Source: Roseibium hamelinense
GTDB lineage: Bacteria; Pseudomonadota; Alphaproteobacteria; Rhizobiales; Stappiaceae
Length of the DNA stretch: 64,000 bases
Direction: 5' to 3'
NCBI RefSeq assembly: GCF_007830545.1
Contig: NZ_VLLF01000003.1
Location: 347,585-411,584 of the forward strand
Shown here: positions 36,506-47,232 of the stretch, piece by piece
Layout of the letters: each line of letters starts with the position of its first letter
How positions within the stretch are numbered: position 1 is the stretch's first letter
The notes under the pieces: model-generated
Database searches by the model: none
Told to the model about the DNA's origin: nothing
What the model saw: only the letters and a program-made list of their open reading frames with translations
Position numbers and translations under genes: made by a program

Positions 36506-37423
36506 ATGGGTACATTTTATCCACGCGACATGAAGGGCTACGGGCGCACGCCGCCGGATCCAAAATGGCCAGGTGGTGCGAAGCTGGCAGTACAATTCGT
36601 GGTTAATTACGAGGAAGGCGGCGAAAACAACATCCTGCATGGCGATCCGGCTTCCGAAGCGTTTCTGTCCGAAATCGTTGGCGCTCAGCCGTGGGAAGGG
36701 CGTCGGCACTGGAACATGGAATCTATCTATGAGTACGGCTCCCGAGCCGGGTTCTGGCGCCTCTGGAGAATGTTCACCAGCAGGTCGCTGCCGGTCACGG
36801 TTTATGGTGTTGCGACCGCGCTCGCACGCAATCCCGAAGCAGTTGCGGCGATGAAAGAGGCGGATTGGGAAATCGCGTCCCATGGCCTCAAGTGGATCGA
36901 ATACGGCAATATGGACGAGGATACGGAACGGCAACATCTGGAAGAAGCAATCCGCATTCATGAGGAAGTAACCGGCGCGCGTCCGCTGGGCTGGTACACC
37001 GGGCGGTGCTCCATGCAAACCCAGAAATTGGTCATGGAAGAGGGCGGTTTCCTCTACGATTCCGACAGTTACGCCGACGACTTGCCATATTGGGTAGATG
37101 GTCCGGGCGGCGATCATCTTGTTATCCCCTACACGTTGGACAGCAACGACATGCGCTTTGCCGCCTTTCAGGGCTTCAATTCCGGCGACCAGTTCTATGC
37201 CTATCTGAAAGACGCCTTTGACGTCCTTTATTCGGAAGGGGTCGAAGGCAGTCCGAAAATGTTGAACATCGGTCTGCATTGCCGTCTTGCGGGCCGGCCG
37301 GGCCGGGCAGCGGCACTAGCCCGTTTCTTGGACTATGTCGCCTCCCATGATGACGTCTGGGTCCCGCGGCGGATCGACATTGCCTGGCACTGGCATGCCC
37401 ATCATGCCAGATCCGGGGCGTAA
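36506..37423 (+). CDS. puuE: PuuE-type allantoinase, polysaccharide-deacetylase fold
   Basis: A 305-residue metal-independent-type allantoinase that opens the allantoin ring to allantoate in purine breakdown. The opening RDMKGYGRTPPDPKWPGGAKLAVQFVVNYEEGGENNILHGD and RRHWNMESIYEYGSRAGFWRL are characteristic of PuuE; EIASHGLKWIEY and GWYTGRCSMQT follow, and the end has IAWHWHAHH. ATG 36506 is preceded by AGAGAG; an in-frame upstream start at 36473 is not conserved. No other ureide genes are adjacent, so assignment rests on the family signature. Confidence 0.9.
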   Translation: MGTFYPRDMKGYGRTPPDPKWPGGAKLAVQFVVNYEEGGENNILHGDPASEAFLSEIVGAQPWEGRRHWNMESIYEYGSRAGFWRLWRMFTSRSLPVTVYGVATALARNPEAVAAMKEADWEIASHGLKWIEYGNMDEDTERQHLEEAIRIHEEVTGARPLGWYTGRCSMQTQKLVMEEGGFLYDSDSYADDLPYWVDGPGGDHLVIPYTLDSNDMRFAAFQGFNSGDQFYAYLKDAFDVLYSEGVEGSPKMLNIGLHCRLAGRPGRAAALARFLDYVASHDDVWVPRRIDIAWHWHAHHARSGA

Positions 37424-37505
37424 TCCGACATTGGTCTGACGGCAATCGGCACCGCAAACTTGAGCGCCGGCTTGCCGCTCTGCGCGGCTTCGTTCAAGAT
37501 AAAGC

Positions 37506-38384
37506 ATGGCGGTTTCAAACGTGGTCCCAAAGTATCACCTTTATGGCGAAGGTGACGGGGTCGAGGATTTTGATTTCTTTCATATCGAGACCATTCCGGC
37601 CCGGTCCGCACCGCTGGGCTGGATGCTCGAGCCCCATCGGCATGACCATCTCATTCAAATTCTGATGCCAACGGCCGGGCATGGCTGGTTGAAGGATGAT
37701 AATGGGGAACACGAAACAACCGCCGGCATGGCCATCTTGACCCCGCCGGGGGTCATGCACGGCTGGCGCTTTTCGCCCGACACACAAGGTTATGTCGTCT
37801 CGGTCACCCGGGACTACTTGTCAGAGCAGGGCGCAGAACCCGCAGCACTCTGCGCATCCGATCTGCACGGGACGGCAAACCGGCTGGTCACGCCGGATCC
37901 GGCGGACCGGGCGCATGCCGAACGCTATCTGGCAGAGATGGCGGCCGAGTTCGATCACGGCCCGCAGCGCCGCAGTATTTTCAGGCCGCTGCTGACCCTG
38001 TTTCTCGTTCGTCTGTTTGCCGACAAGCCTGGACATGCCATGCCCGATGGCGCGCGCGGGTTTTCGCTGTTTCAGTTCCGCTCCCTTGTGGAGCAGCATT
38101 TTAAGGCCGAAAGGCAGCCGGAGTTTTACGCAAATGCCATGGGGCTTTCGCTGTCCCGGCTCAATCGCTACTGTAGGTTGTTTATCGGCAAGACGGCGGC
38201 GCAAGCCCTGCGGGAACGCATGATCCTTGAGGCAAAACGTCAGCTGGCCTTCTCGGACTTTTCGGTATCGCAGATCGCTTATGATCTCGGTTTTGATGAT
38301 CCGGCCTATTTTTCGAGAGTTTTCCGGAAAGAAACCGGGGTGAGCCCGCTCGATTTTCGTTTACAGCAACACCCTCAAAGATAG
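37506..38384 (+). CDS. pobR: AraC-family regulator, probable PobR
   Basis: A 292-residue regulator with an N-terminal cupin effector domain (HIETIPARSAPLGWMLEPHRHDHLIQIL, then TTAGMAILTPPGVMHGWRF) and a C-terminal double helix-turn-helix (about 195-288; LSRLNRYCRLFIGKTAAQALRERM and VSQIAYDLGFDDPAYFSRVFRKETGVSPLDFR). The YHLYGE and EPHRHDHL features match AraC-type PobR regulators that activate pobA with 4-hydroxybenzoate. pobA is the next-but-one gene on the opposite strand, which supports this. One unrelated membrane protein gene lies between. Confidence 0.8.
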   Translation: MAVSNVVPKYHLYGEGDGVEDFDFFHIETIPARSAPLGWMLEPHRHDHLIQILMPTAGHGWLKDDNGEHETTAGMAILTPPGVMHGWRFSPDTQGYVVSVTRDYLSEQGAEPAALCASDLHGTANRLVTPDPADRAHAERYLAEMAAEFDHGPQRRSIFRPLLTLFLVRLFADKPGHAMPDGARGFSLFQFRSLVEQHFKAERQPEFYANAMGLSLSRLNRYCRLFIGKTAAQALRERMILEAKRQLAFSDFSVSQIAYDLGFDDPAYFSRVFRKETGVSPLDFRLQQHPQR

Positions 38385-38522
38385 GGTACAATCCTTTTTT
38401 ACACTCATACTCTAAGTGATCATTAAAAATCTGTTAAAATTTGCCGCATCGCTGTTGCAATGAGGACTTGGGGTTTTTACAACTGCCGCTAAGTTAACTT
38501 TTTGTTAACTTTTGAGGTGGGC

Positions 38523-40099
<1,577 letters not shown>

Positions 40100-40250
40100 C
40101 TATCGTCCTTCCCGCATATGTCCGGCATGGTGCCGCGCTTTGGGTTACCCTAGGATATGTGCTTATGGCCCGAACTGAATGGACAATGGGAACAAAGGCT
40201 TGGACTTTTCAGACGCTGCTTGAATCAGTTTGTGAACAGCTGGAATCGCG

Positions 40251-41606
40251 CTAACAAGTTTTGCATGCAACAGCTTGAAAAGACTCGACGATCCGGTTGA
40301 TCAGAGCGTTGCTTTGCCCCAGATGGCGTGCCGGATTGCGCAGATCTTGCCACGCAATTTTGCGCGACAGTGCCGGGTTGAGAATGCGTGGCAGGACCTC
40401 AAACAGGTCGGTGTTCTCTTCGGCGGCGATCCCGCAAGCCTTTTTGGTAAGGGTGATCGCATCGGCGCGCGGCATGTGTTCCGACAAAGCAAAGCTCACT
40501 GCCTCGGCAAGGAGCAGTCCCTTTGAGGCATGGATGGTGCCCAGCATCCGGGCCTCGTCGACCTGCATTTGGTTCAAAAGGGTGTCAAAATGCTGGAGCG
40601 CGGCTCCGGCGGCGACAGCCATTTGCGGCAAAACCATCCATTCCAGTGTCCAGCCAGCCCCACCGCGTTCGTGGCTTTGAAGCACGGATTGGTGAAACCC
40701 GCCAAGGGCGGCCGCATTGTGGCGGGCGAGCGCGACAAGTGTTTCTGCCAAGACCGGATTGGCCTTGTTGGGCATCGTGGACGAGCCGCCGCCCGCAGCG
40801 AGGCGGATTTCGGCAACTTCGTTTTGCGCAAGCAGAACCAGATCCTCGCCAATCTTGCCGAGCGTGCCCGTGACCAGAGCGAACCATCCCGCGGTTTCAC
40901 CCAGGTTATCGCGCAAGCTGTGCCAAGGCGCTGGCGACACTGCCAGATTGAGGTCCTGGGCCACAGTCCGCTCAATCGTGGCCGCATCGGGTCCGAACGC
41001 GGCCATGTTGCCCGCTGCACCTGACAGGGACAGAACTAGTGTTCTTTTGCGGAGCTCCGCCAGACGCTGAAGATGCCGGGTGAGGGCCGCAAGCCAACCT
41101 GCTGTCTTGAGGCCGAAACTGGTCGGGGACGCCTGTTGCATGCGCGTGCGGGCGGCCATGGGAGTGGTGGCATGGGCGCGCGACACAGTGACCAGCCGGT
41201 GTCCCAGAGCGATCAGTCTGCGTTCATGCAGATCGAACACATCCCGCAGTCTCAGAACCAGGCCGGTGTCCATGATGTCCTGACTGGTCGCACCCAGATG
41301 GACGTAACTTGCGACATCCGGACCGACGGCAGACCGGAGGGCTGCAACAAAGGTGGGGATCGGAATCCCGTCCTGCGCGGTTCCCTCCCGGAGCGTTTCC
41401 GGAGGCAATTCGAAGTCTGCACTGATCTGGGTGATCCGGGTACCCGCTTGCGCAGGGATGGCACCAATTGCAGCCTGCGCTCTGGCCAGGGCCGCCTCGA
41501 CCCGCAAAAACGCCCGCACAACCCGTGCGTCATCAAATTGCGCTGCGGTTTCTGCATCGGACAACAGGGCGCCGGTGATGGCGCTGTCGAAAGCTGTGAA
41601 AGCCAT
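40251..41606 (-). CDS. pcaB: 3-carboxy-cis,cis-muconate cycloisomerase
   Basis: Converts 3-carboxy-cis,cis-muconate to 4-carboxymuconolactone. The 451-residue protein belongs to the fumarase/aspartase superfamily: VHLGATSQDIMDTG, the signature loop GGSSTMPNKANPVLAE and an N-terminal FDSAITGALLSDAETAAQF typical of PcaB. It is the last gene of the pca operon, three bases after pcaF. Length is normal for the full-length form; the 100-residue C-terminal domain is present. In many rhizobia pcaB directly follows pcaG; here three genes intervene. Confidence 0.95.
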   Translation of the reverse strand: MAFTAFDSAITGALLSDAETAAQFDDARVVRAFLRVEAALARAQAAIGAIPAQAGTRITQISADFELPPETLREGTAQDGIPIPTFVAALRSAVGPDVASYVHLGATSQDIMDTGLVLRLRDVFDLHERRLIALGHRLVTVSRAHATTPMAARTRMQQASPTSFGLKTAGWLAALTRHLQRLAELRKRTLVLSLSGAAGNMAAFGPDAATIERTVAQDLNLAVSPAPWHSLRDNLGETAGWFALVTGTLGKIGEDLVLLAQNEVAEIRLAAGGGSSTMPNKANPVLAETLVALARHNAAALGGFHQSVLQSHERGGAGWTLEWMVLPQMAVAAGAALQHFDTLLNQMQVDEARMLGTIHASKGLLLAEAVSFALSEHMPRADAITLTKKACGIAAEENTDLFEVLPRILNPALSRKIAWQDLRNPARHLGQSNALINRIVESFQAVACKTC

Positions 41607-41609
41607 GTG

Positions 41610-42815
41610 CTAGACCGCCTCGAGTGCGATGGCGATGCCTTGGCCAACGCCAATGCACATGGTCGCCAGGGCCAGTTTCTGCCCGCGTTCTTTCAGTTCC
41701 AGCGCGGCTGTTCCTGTGATGCGCGCGCCGGAAGCACCTAGCGGATGGCCAAGAGCGATGGCACCGCCGTTGGGATTGATGTGCGGGGCGTCATCAGGCA
41801 GGCCGAGATCCCGCAGCACTGCAAGGCCCTGCGCGGCAAAGGCTTCGTTCAGCTCGATGACATCGAAGTCACCAGGCGCAAGCGACAGGCGCTCGCAGAG
41901 CTTGCGGGTGGCCGGCGCCGGGCCGATGCCCATGATCCGCGGCGGAACGCCGGCCGTTGCCCCGCCAAGGATACGGGCAATCGGTGTTAGGCCGTATTTC
42001 TCAACGGCATTGTCCGAGGCGATCAGAAGTCCTGCCGCGCCATCGTTGACCCCAGACGCGTTGCCGGCCGTAACGGTGCCATGCTCCCGAAACGGTGTTT
42101 TCAGCTTTGAAAGGGCGTCGACCGTGGTCCCGGCGCGCGGATGTTCGTCCGTACCGACGATGATCGGGTCTGCCTTGCGCTGAGAGATCGTCACCGGCAC
42201 GATTTCCTGTGCCAGACGGCCGCTCTCTTGCGCGCGCACCGCCCGTTCTTGGCTGCGAACGGCAAAAGCGTCCTGGTCCGCCCGTGAAATCCGAAACTGC
42301 TCCGCGACGTTTTCAGCTGTTTCCGGCATGGAATCGATGCCGTATTGCTCTTTCATCAGCGGATTGACGAAGCGCCAGCCTATGGTTGTGTCGTAGACGG
42401 TGGTGCTCCTCGAAAACGCGGTTTCCGCCTTGGGCATGACAAACGGTGCCCGCGACATGGATTCCACACCGCCGGCGATAGCCATTTCAATTTCACCGGC
42501 AACGATGCCGCGTGCCGCAGAGATCACCGCATCCATACCTGAGCCGCACAGCCGGTTGATTGTGGTGCCGGGAACGGTGTCCGGCAGCCCGGCCAGAAGG
42601 GCCGACATGCGGGCGACATTCCGGTTGTCTTCGCCGGCCTGATTGGCGCAACCGAAAAACACTTCGTCGAGATGTGTCCAGTCCACATCCGGGTTGCGCG
42701 CCATTAACGCCTCGATTGGGATCGCGCCCAGATCATCAGCCCGAACCGCCGACAAGCTGCCGCCGTAACGGCCGAAGGGAGTGCGCACATAATCGCAAAT
42801 AAAAGCACGCTGCAT
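41610..42815 (-). CDS. pcaF: 3-oxoadipyl-CoA thiolase
   Basis: Cleaves 3-oxoadipyl-CoA with CoA to succinyl-CoA and acetyl-CoA, the last step of the pathway. The 401-residue thiolase opens with RAFICDYVRTPFGRYGGSLS, typical of PcaF, and has the acyl-accepting C90 (NRLCGSGM), H357 (GGAIALGHPLGASGAR) and C387 (CIGVGQG). ATG 42815 lies one base after the pcaJ stop; an upstream open extension is inside pcaJ and rejected. It is followed by pcaB. Confidence 0.95.
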   Translation of the reverse strand: MQRAFICDYVRTPFGRYGGSLSAVRADDLGAIPIEALMARNPDVDWTHLDEVFFGCANQAGEDNRNVARMSALLAGLPDTVPGTTINRLCGSGMDAVISAARGIVAGEIEMAIAGGVESMSRAPFVMPKAETAFSRSTTVYDTTIGWRFVNPLMKEQYGIDSMPETAENVAEQFRISRADQDAFAVRSQERAVRAQESGRLAQEIVPVTISQRKADPIIVGTDEHPRAGTTVDALSKLKTPFREHGTVTAGNASGVNDGAAGLLIASDNAVEKYGLTPIARILGGATAGVPPRIMGIGPAPATRKLCERLSLAPGDFDVIELNEAFAAQGLAVLRDLGLPDDAPHINPNGGAIALGHPLGASGARITGTAALELKERGQKLALATMCIGVGQGIAIALEAV

Positions 42816-42816
42816 G

Positions 42817-43587
42817 TCAGGCTCCTTCGTGCGCGGCTTTGGTACGGGCATGAAGATCCCGCAAAACCAGCAGCTCTTCGGTGGTCGGGGCCGGTGTCTC
42901 GGCCATGGTCTCGGCAAATTTCGGCGCCCAGCCGACCGTGTCCATGATTTGAGCCTTGGTCACCCCTGGATGCAAGGAGGTGACGGTAAACTCCTTGGTT
43001 TCCGGATCGGGCTGCCAGATGGCAAGGTCGGTGATCAGCCGCGTCGGTCCTTTGGTGTGGACACCATGCTCTGCGCGATCCCGGCCGCCCGTGCCGTGGC
43101 CCAGCGATGTTATGAAGTCGAGCTTCTCGACGAAACCGCGGCGCGACTGTTTCATGGTGATGAAGATTTCACCGCAACTGATCGCGATTTCCGGCGCGCC
43201 GCCGCCGCCCGGCAACCGGACCTTCGGCGTTTCGTAGCCGCCGACCACGGTCGTGTTGATATTGCCGAACCGGTCGAGCTGGGCGCCTCCCAAAAAACCC
43301 ACCGTGATCCGGCCGCCTTGAAGCCAGTATCGGAACATTTCCGGCACCGAAACCGTGGTCAGCGCCGTATCGCACAATTCGCCGTCGCCAATGGACAGCG
43401 GCAGCACATCCGGGGCCGTGCCGATGGTTCCGCTTTCGTAGATCAGGGTGATTCCCGGCGCATGGGTTAGCCGGGCGAGGTTGCAGGCCGCGGAAGGGGC
43501 GCCGATCCCGACGAAACACACGTCCTTGCTCGACAGCGCGCGTGCCGCGGCGACGGTCATCATCTCGGTTGGCGTGAAGTCGCTCAT
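42817..43587 (-). CDS. pcaJ: 3-oxoadipate CoA-transferase subunit B (CatJ/GctB-type)
   Basis: With its partner this transfers CoA from succinyl-CoA to 3-oxoadipate. The 256-residue subunit has LIYESGTIGTAP, with the Glu expected to carry the CoA thioester, GGAQLDRFGNINTTVVG, and a Gly-rich stretch KVRLPGGGGAPEIA. Length and motifs match the CatJ/glutaconate-CoA-transferase type (about 260 residues) rather than classical PcaJ (about 213). The start overlaps the end of the A subunit by four bases. Substrate is inferred from the operon. Confidence 0.88.
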   Translation of the reverse strand: MSDFTPTEMMTVAAARALSSKDVCFVGIGAPSAACNLARLTHAPGITLIYESGTIGTAPDVLPLSIGDGELCDTALTTVSVPEMFRYWLQGGRITVGFLGGAQLDRFGNINTTVVGGYETPKVRLPGGGGAPEIAISCGEIFITMKQSRRGFVEKLDFITSLGHGTGGRDRAEHGVHTKGPTRLITDLAIWQPDPETKEFTVTSLHPGVTKAQIMDTVGWAPKFAETMAETPAPTTEELLVLRDLHARTKAAHEGA

Positions 43588-44450
43588 CGTGTGCCGCCTT
43601 TCTGCATCAGCCCCGCCACGCGGCTGGCAAATACCTCAGGCCCCGCTTCCATGACATGCTCGTCCATCCAGGCCCGGAACCTTTCCCGGTCGGACGCAAT
43701 GTCATCCCAGGCGATATAAAACGCATTGTCGCGGCCATAGTATCCTTGTGTGTAGGATGGATGGGCACCGCCCTTGACCTCGGCGACGGACGTGATTGTC
43801 CACGATGGGAGAATGATGGCGTTTGGCGAAACACCTTCGAAGTCGTCGACAATTTCCTCAACCGTGACAATCGAGCGTTTGGCTGCCAGCACCGCTTCCT
43901 TTTGAACGCCGGTAATGCCTTCCATGAATACGTCGCCGTTGCGGTTGGCCTTCAGGGCATGGATCACTGCCACGTCGGGCCTCAAAGCGGGAACAGCGGC
44001 CAGCTCCTCGCCGGTAAATGGGCAGGTGATGAACTTGATGTTGGGATTGACGCGCGTGAGTTCCGCACCGCGGTAGCCGCGGAAGACCGCGCAGGGAAGA
44101 CCGGCAGCGCCTGCCTCATAGGCGTTTGCCATGGCGGCATGGCTGTGTTCCTCGAGCTCGATCTTGTGCGGCCAGCCGTTTTCGACCGAGTCTCTCAATC
44201 GCCTCAGCAGCCCAACGCCCGGATTGCCAGCAAATGAAAAAATCATTTTCTTGACGCAGCCCATCCCAATCAGCTGGTCGTAGATCAAATCGGGCGTCAT
44301 GCGCATCACTGTCAGGTTCTTGCGGCCCTGACGAATGACCTCATGCGCGGCCGCATGAGGGATCAGATGCGTGAACCCTTCGAAGGCAATGCTGTTGCCG
44401 TCGCGAATGTTGTCGGCGACGGCTTCCTGAAGTGTCTGAAATTTGGCCAT
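43584..44450 (-). CDS. pcaI: 3-oxoadipate CoA-transferase subunit A (CatI/GctA-type)
   Basis: A 288-residue subunit: VADNIRDGNSIAFEGFTHLIPHAAAHEVIRQG, MTPDLIYDQLIGMG and KKMIFSFAGNPGVGLLRRLRDSVE, which match glutaconate-CoA-transferase/CatI proteins (about 280 residues) and not the shorter classical PcaI (about 230). Lies 40 bases downstream of pcaG and overlaps pcaJ by four bases (translational coupling). The beta-ketoadipate operon context makes succinyl-CoA:3-oxoadipate transfer the likely reaction. Confidence 0.88.
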   Translation of the reverse strand: MAKFQTLQEAVADNIRDGNSIAFEGFTHLIPHAAAHEVIRQGRKNLTVMRMTPDLIYDQLIGMGCVKKMIFSFAGNPGVGLLRRLRDSVENGWPHKIELEEHSHAAMANAYEAGAAGLPCAVFRGYRGAELTRVNPNIKFITCPFTGEELAAVPALRPDVAVIHALKANRNGDVFMEGITGVQKEAVLAAKRSIVTVEEIVDDFEGVSPNAIILPSWTITSVAEVKGGAHPSYTQGYYGRDNAFYIAWDDIASDRERFRAWMDEHVMEAGPEVFASRVAGLMQKGGTR

Positions 44451-44490
44451 GAGATCGCGGCGTTGCTCCCGTTTTCGTTCTTATCCGGCG

Positions 44491-45117
44491 TCAAATATCA
44501 AAAAAGACTGTTTCCTCAGCGCCTTGGAGGTGGATGTTGAAACGGTACACTGCAACGTCACCCGTGCTGATGCGTTCGGCAATCAGGGTTTGCCGGCGGG
44601 CTTCCTGCTCAATCGTGTTCAACACAGGATCAGCCGCATTGGCCGCCGTCTCTTCGGAAAAGTAGAGCCGGGTCTGCAAACCGACATTGAGGCCGCGGGC
44701 GACGATCCACAGGCTGATATGCGGGGCTTGCTGTACACCATTCCTGCCGGGAACCACGCCGGGCTTGATGGTTTCGAAGCTGAAAAGTCCGGTCTCGAAG
44801 TCCGATCCGCACCGTCCGAAGCCCGCAAACCCGTCATGGTCCGCACCGCCCGGCAAGTCTTCGTGACAGTTGTACCGCCCGTTTGCATCCGCCTGCCAGC
44901 ACTCGATCAGCGCATCGCGGATCGGCGTTCCCGTGCCGTCGAAAACGCGTCCCTCGATGGTGATCCGTTCTCCGGGTGTGTCCGGCCCTGCAAGCTTGTT
45001 GGAGATCGTCTTGCCTGCAAACGCCTGTCCGGCCTGCGCGGGGGCAAGGCCAATATGCACATAGGGTCCGGCCGTCTGGCTCGGGGTTTCCTTCAGATAG
45101 CCAAGTGTCGGCACCAT
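44491..45117 (-). CDS. pcaG: Protocatechuate 3,4-dioxygenase alpha subunit
   Basis: The structural, non-iron-binding partner of PcaH in the intradiol dioxygenase. The 208-residue chain starts MVPTLGYLKETPSQTAGPYVHIGLAP, which is diagnostic, and has the intradiol core DALIECWQADANGRY and FSFETIKPGVVPGRN, then PHISLWIVARGLN with no histidine pair, as expected for the alpha chain. It begins three bases after pcaH, so subunit synthesis is coupled. Length is within the usual range of 190-210. Confidence 0.96.
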   Translation of the reverse strand: MVPTLGYLKETPSQTAGPYVHIGLAPAQAGQAFAGKTISNKLAGPDTPGERITIEGRVFDGTGTPIRDALIECWQADANGRYNCHEDLPGGADHDGFAGFGRCGSDFETGLFSFETIKPGVVPGRNGVQQAPHISLWIVARGLNVGLQTRLYFSEETAANAADPVLNTIEQEARRQTLIAERISTGDVAVYRFNIHLQGAEETVFFDI

Positions 45118-45120
45118 GGC

Positions 45121-45906
<786 letters not shown>

Positions 45907-46326
45907 TCAGGTGTTGCTCGGTGAGTCGGGATCTGAATCTTCAAACACGGTTTTTGCGATCTTGAATGCCGTATTGGCGGCAGGAACCCCGGCATAGATC
46001 GCGACATGCAACAAAGCTTCCCGGATGTCCTCCAGGCTGGTTCCGGTATTGCGGCTTGCCCGCAAATGCATGGCCAGTTCCTCCTGATGACCAAGCGCGG
46101 CCAAGAGGGCGATGGTCAACATGGAGCGTTCACGCCGCGTGATCGTGTTGTCCGACCAAACGGTGCCCCAGGCGCCCTCCACGATCAGCGTTTGAAAATC
46201 CTGGTCAATCCCGGTGGCCGAACGGCTTGCCTTGTCGACATGGGCATCCCCCAGAACGGCACGGCGTGTTGCCATGCCCTGATCAATTCGTGATCCCGGC
46301 TTCCGGTTGTGTGAGCGGTCAGACAA
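45907..46326 (-). CDS. pcaC: 4-carboxymuconolactone decarboxylase
   Basis: Decarboxylates 4-carboxymuconolactone to the 3-oxoadipate enol-lactone. The helical CMD fold shows RRAVLGDAHVDKA, FQTLIVEGAWGTVWSDNTITRRERSMLTIALLAALG and HLRASRNTGTSLEDIREALLHVAIYAG. The start is uncertain: TTG 46326 has GAGGAG seven bases upstream and would overlap the pcaD stop by eight bases (139 residues), while ATG 46275 gives 122 residues without a clear site. The conserved region begins around the ATG, so both versions contain the whole enzyme. Confidence 0.93.
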   Translation of the reverse strand: MSDRSHNRKPGSRIDQGMATRRAVLGDAHVDKASRSATGIDQDFQTLIVEGAWGTVWSDNTITRRERSMLTIALLAALGHQEELAMHLRASRNTGTSLEDIREALLHVAIYAGVPAANTAFKIAKTVFEDSDPDSPSNT

Positions 46327-47113
46327 GGCCGTGCTCCTCAAAAAAGCTCTTCATGGCCCGGATCACTGCGTCTGGCTGATCGATACATGGCACGTGCCCT
46401 GCCTCCGGAATCTCGACAAAGCGCGCGTTTGGCATCATGTCGGCCGTCGCTTTCACCAGTGCGGGCGGGGTTGCCCCATCGGCACTGCCACACAGGCACA
46501 GCGCCGGCATCTTGAGCGCCTTCGTCTCGGCAGTATGGTCTGTATCCTTCAAAATCGCACAGGTTGCCAAATAGCCTTCGGTGGGGGTGCGTGTCAGCAT
46601 AGCATGCCAACCGGAATAGGCTGCCGGATGCGCTGCCTTGAAGCTCGGCGGAAACCAGCGTTCGAGAACGGCATCGGCAATCGCGCCGAGACCGTCTTGT
46701 TCGATCATGCTCATGCGGCTTGTCCAGGTCGCCGCATCGCCGATGCGCGAAGCCGTGTCGCACAGGATCAGCGCCGGGACGCGGTCCGGGCTGCGCGCTG
46801 CAAAGCCCTGGGCTATCAGCCCGCCGACCGACAGCCCGACCGCGATCACCTGATCGACGCCCAACGCGTCGCATAGCGCTTCGACATCTCCGACCAAATC
46901 GGACAGCCCATACCCGCCAGGCACACATTGGCTCAAGCCGTGGCCGCGTTTGTCTGCCCGTACGATCCGGAACCGGTCCTCAAAGGCCGGGACAACATGA
47001 TCCCAAATCCGGAAATCTGTGCCCAGGGAGTTGAGGAACACCAAAGCGGTCCCGGTTGCCACGCCGGTATCGGCATAGTGCAAGTTGACGCCGTTGACGG
47101 AAATCATCTGCAT
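46319..47113 (-). CDS. pcaD: 3-oxoadipate enol-lactonase
   Basis: Hydrolyses the enol-lactone to 3-oxoadipate. The 264-residue alpha/beta hydrolase has the nucleophile elbow GLSVGG with S95, an oxyanion region at LNSLGTDFRIWD, a catalytic Asp in LCGSADGATP and His in EAGHVPCIDQPD. It is the first gene of the pcaD-C-H-G-I-J-F-B operon. The promoter region upstream contains the two-armed element at 47179-47220 and lies between pcaD and divergent pcaQ. Confidence 0.96.
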   Translation of the reverse strand: MQMISVNGVNLHYADTGVATGTALVFLNSLGTDFRIWDHVVPAFEDRFRIVRADKRGHGLSQCVPGGYGLSDLVGDVEALCDALGVDQVIAVGLSVGGLIAQGFAARSPDRVPALILCDTASRIGDAATWTSRMSMIEQDGLGAIADAVLERWFPPSFKAAHPAAYSGWHAMLTRTPTEGYLATCAILKDTDHTAETKALKMPALCLCGSADGATPPALVKATADMMPNARFVEIPEAGHVPCIDQPDAVIRAMKSFFEEHGLV

Positions 47114-47178
47114 GGGAAGTCGTGTCTCGTTGGCACAATATTGCGCAAAATCATGAAACTCTATCTTTGATCATTGCA

Positions 47179-47220
47179 ATGGTTATGTAAAATGAGAATA
47201 TCGCAAAAAAGTATAACCAT
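47179..47220. promoter_or_regulatory. Two-armed PcaQ-type element between pcaQ and pcaD
   Basis: ATGGTTAT and ATAACCAT are perfect inverted arms, with 26 bases between the GGTTAT and ATAACC cores. It ends 12 bases before the pcaQ ATG and lies 65 bases upstream of pcaD. Reading toward pcaD, the arm nearer pcaD carries CTCATTTTACATAAC, which recurs at the TRAP promoter. Known PcaQ sites in rhizobia contain ATAACC and GGTTA half-sites, so PcaQ is the expected ligand. Confidence 0.75.
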
Positions 47221-47232
47221 CTGGAATGCCTA

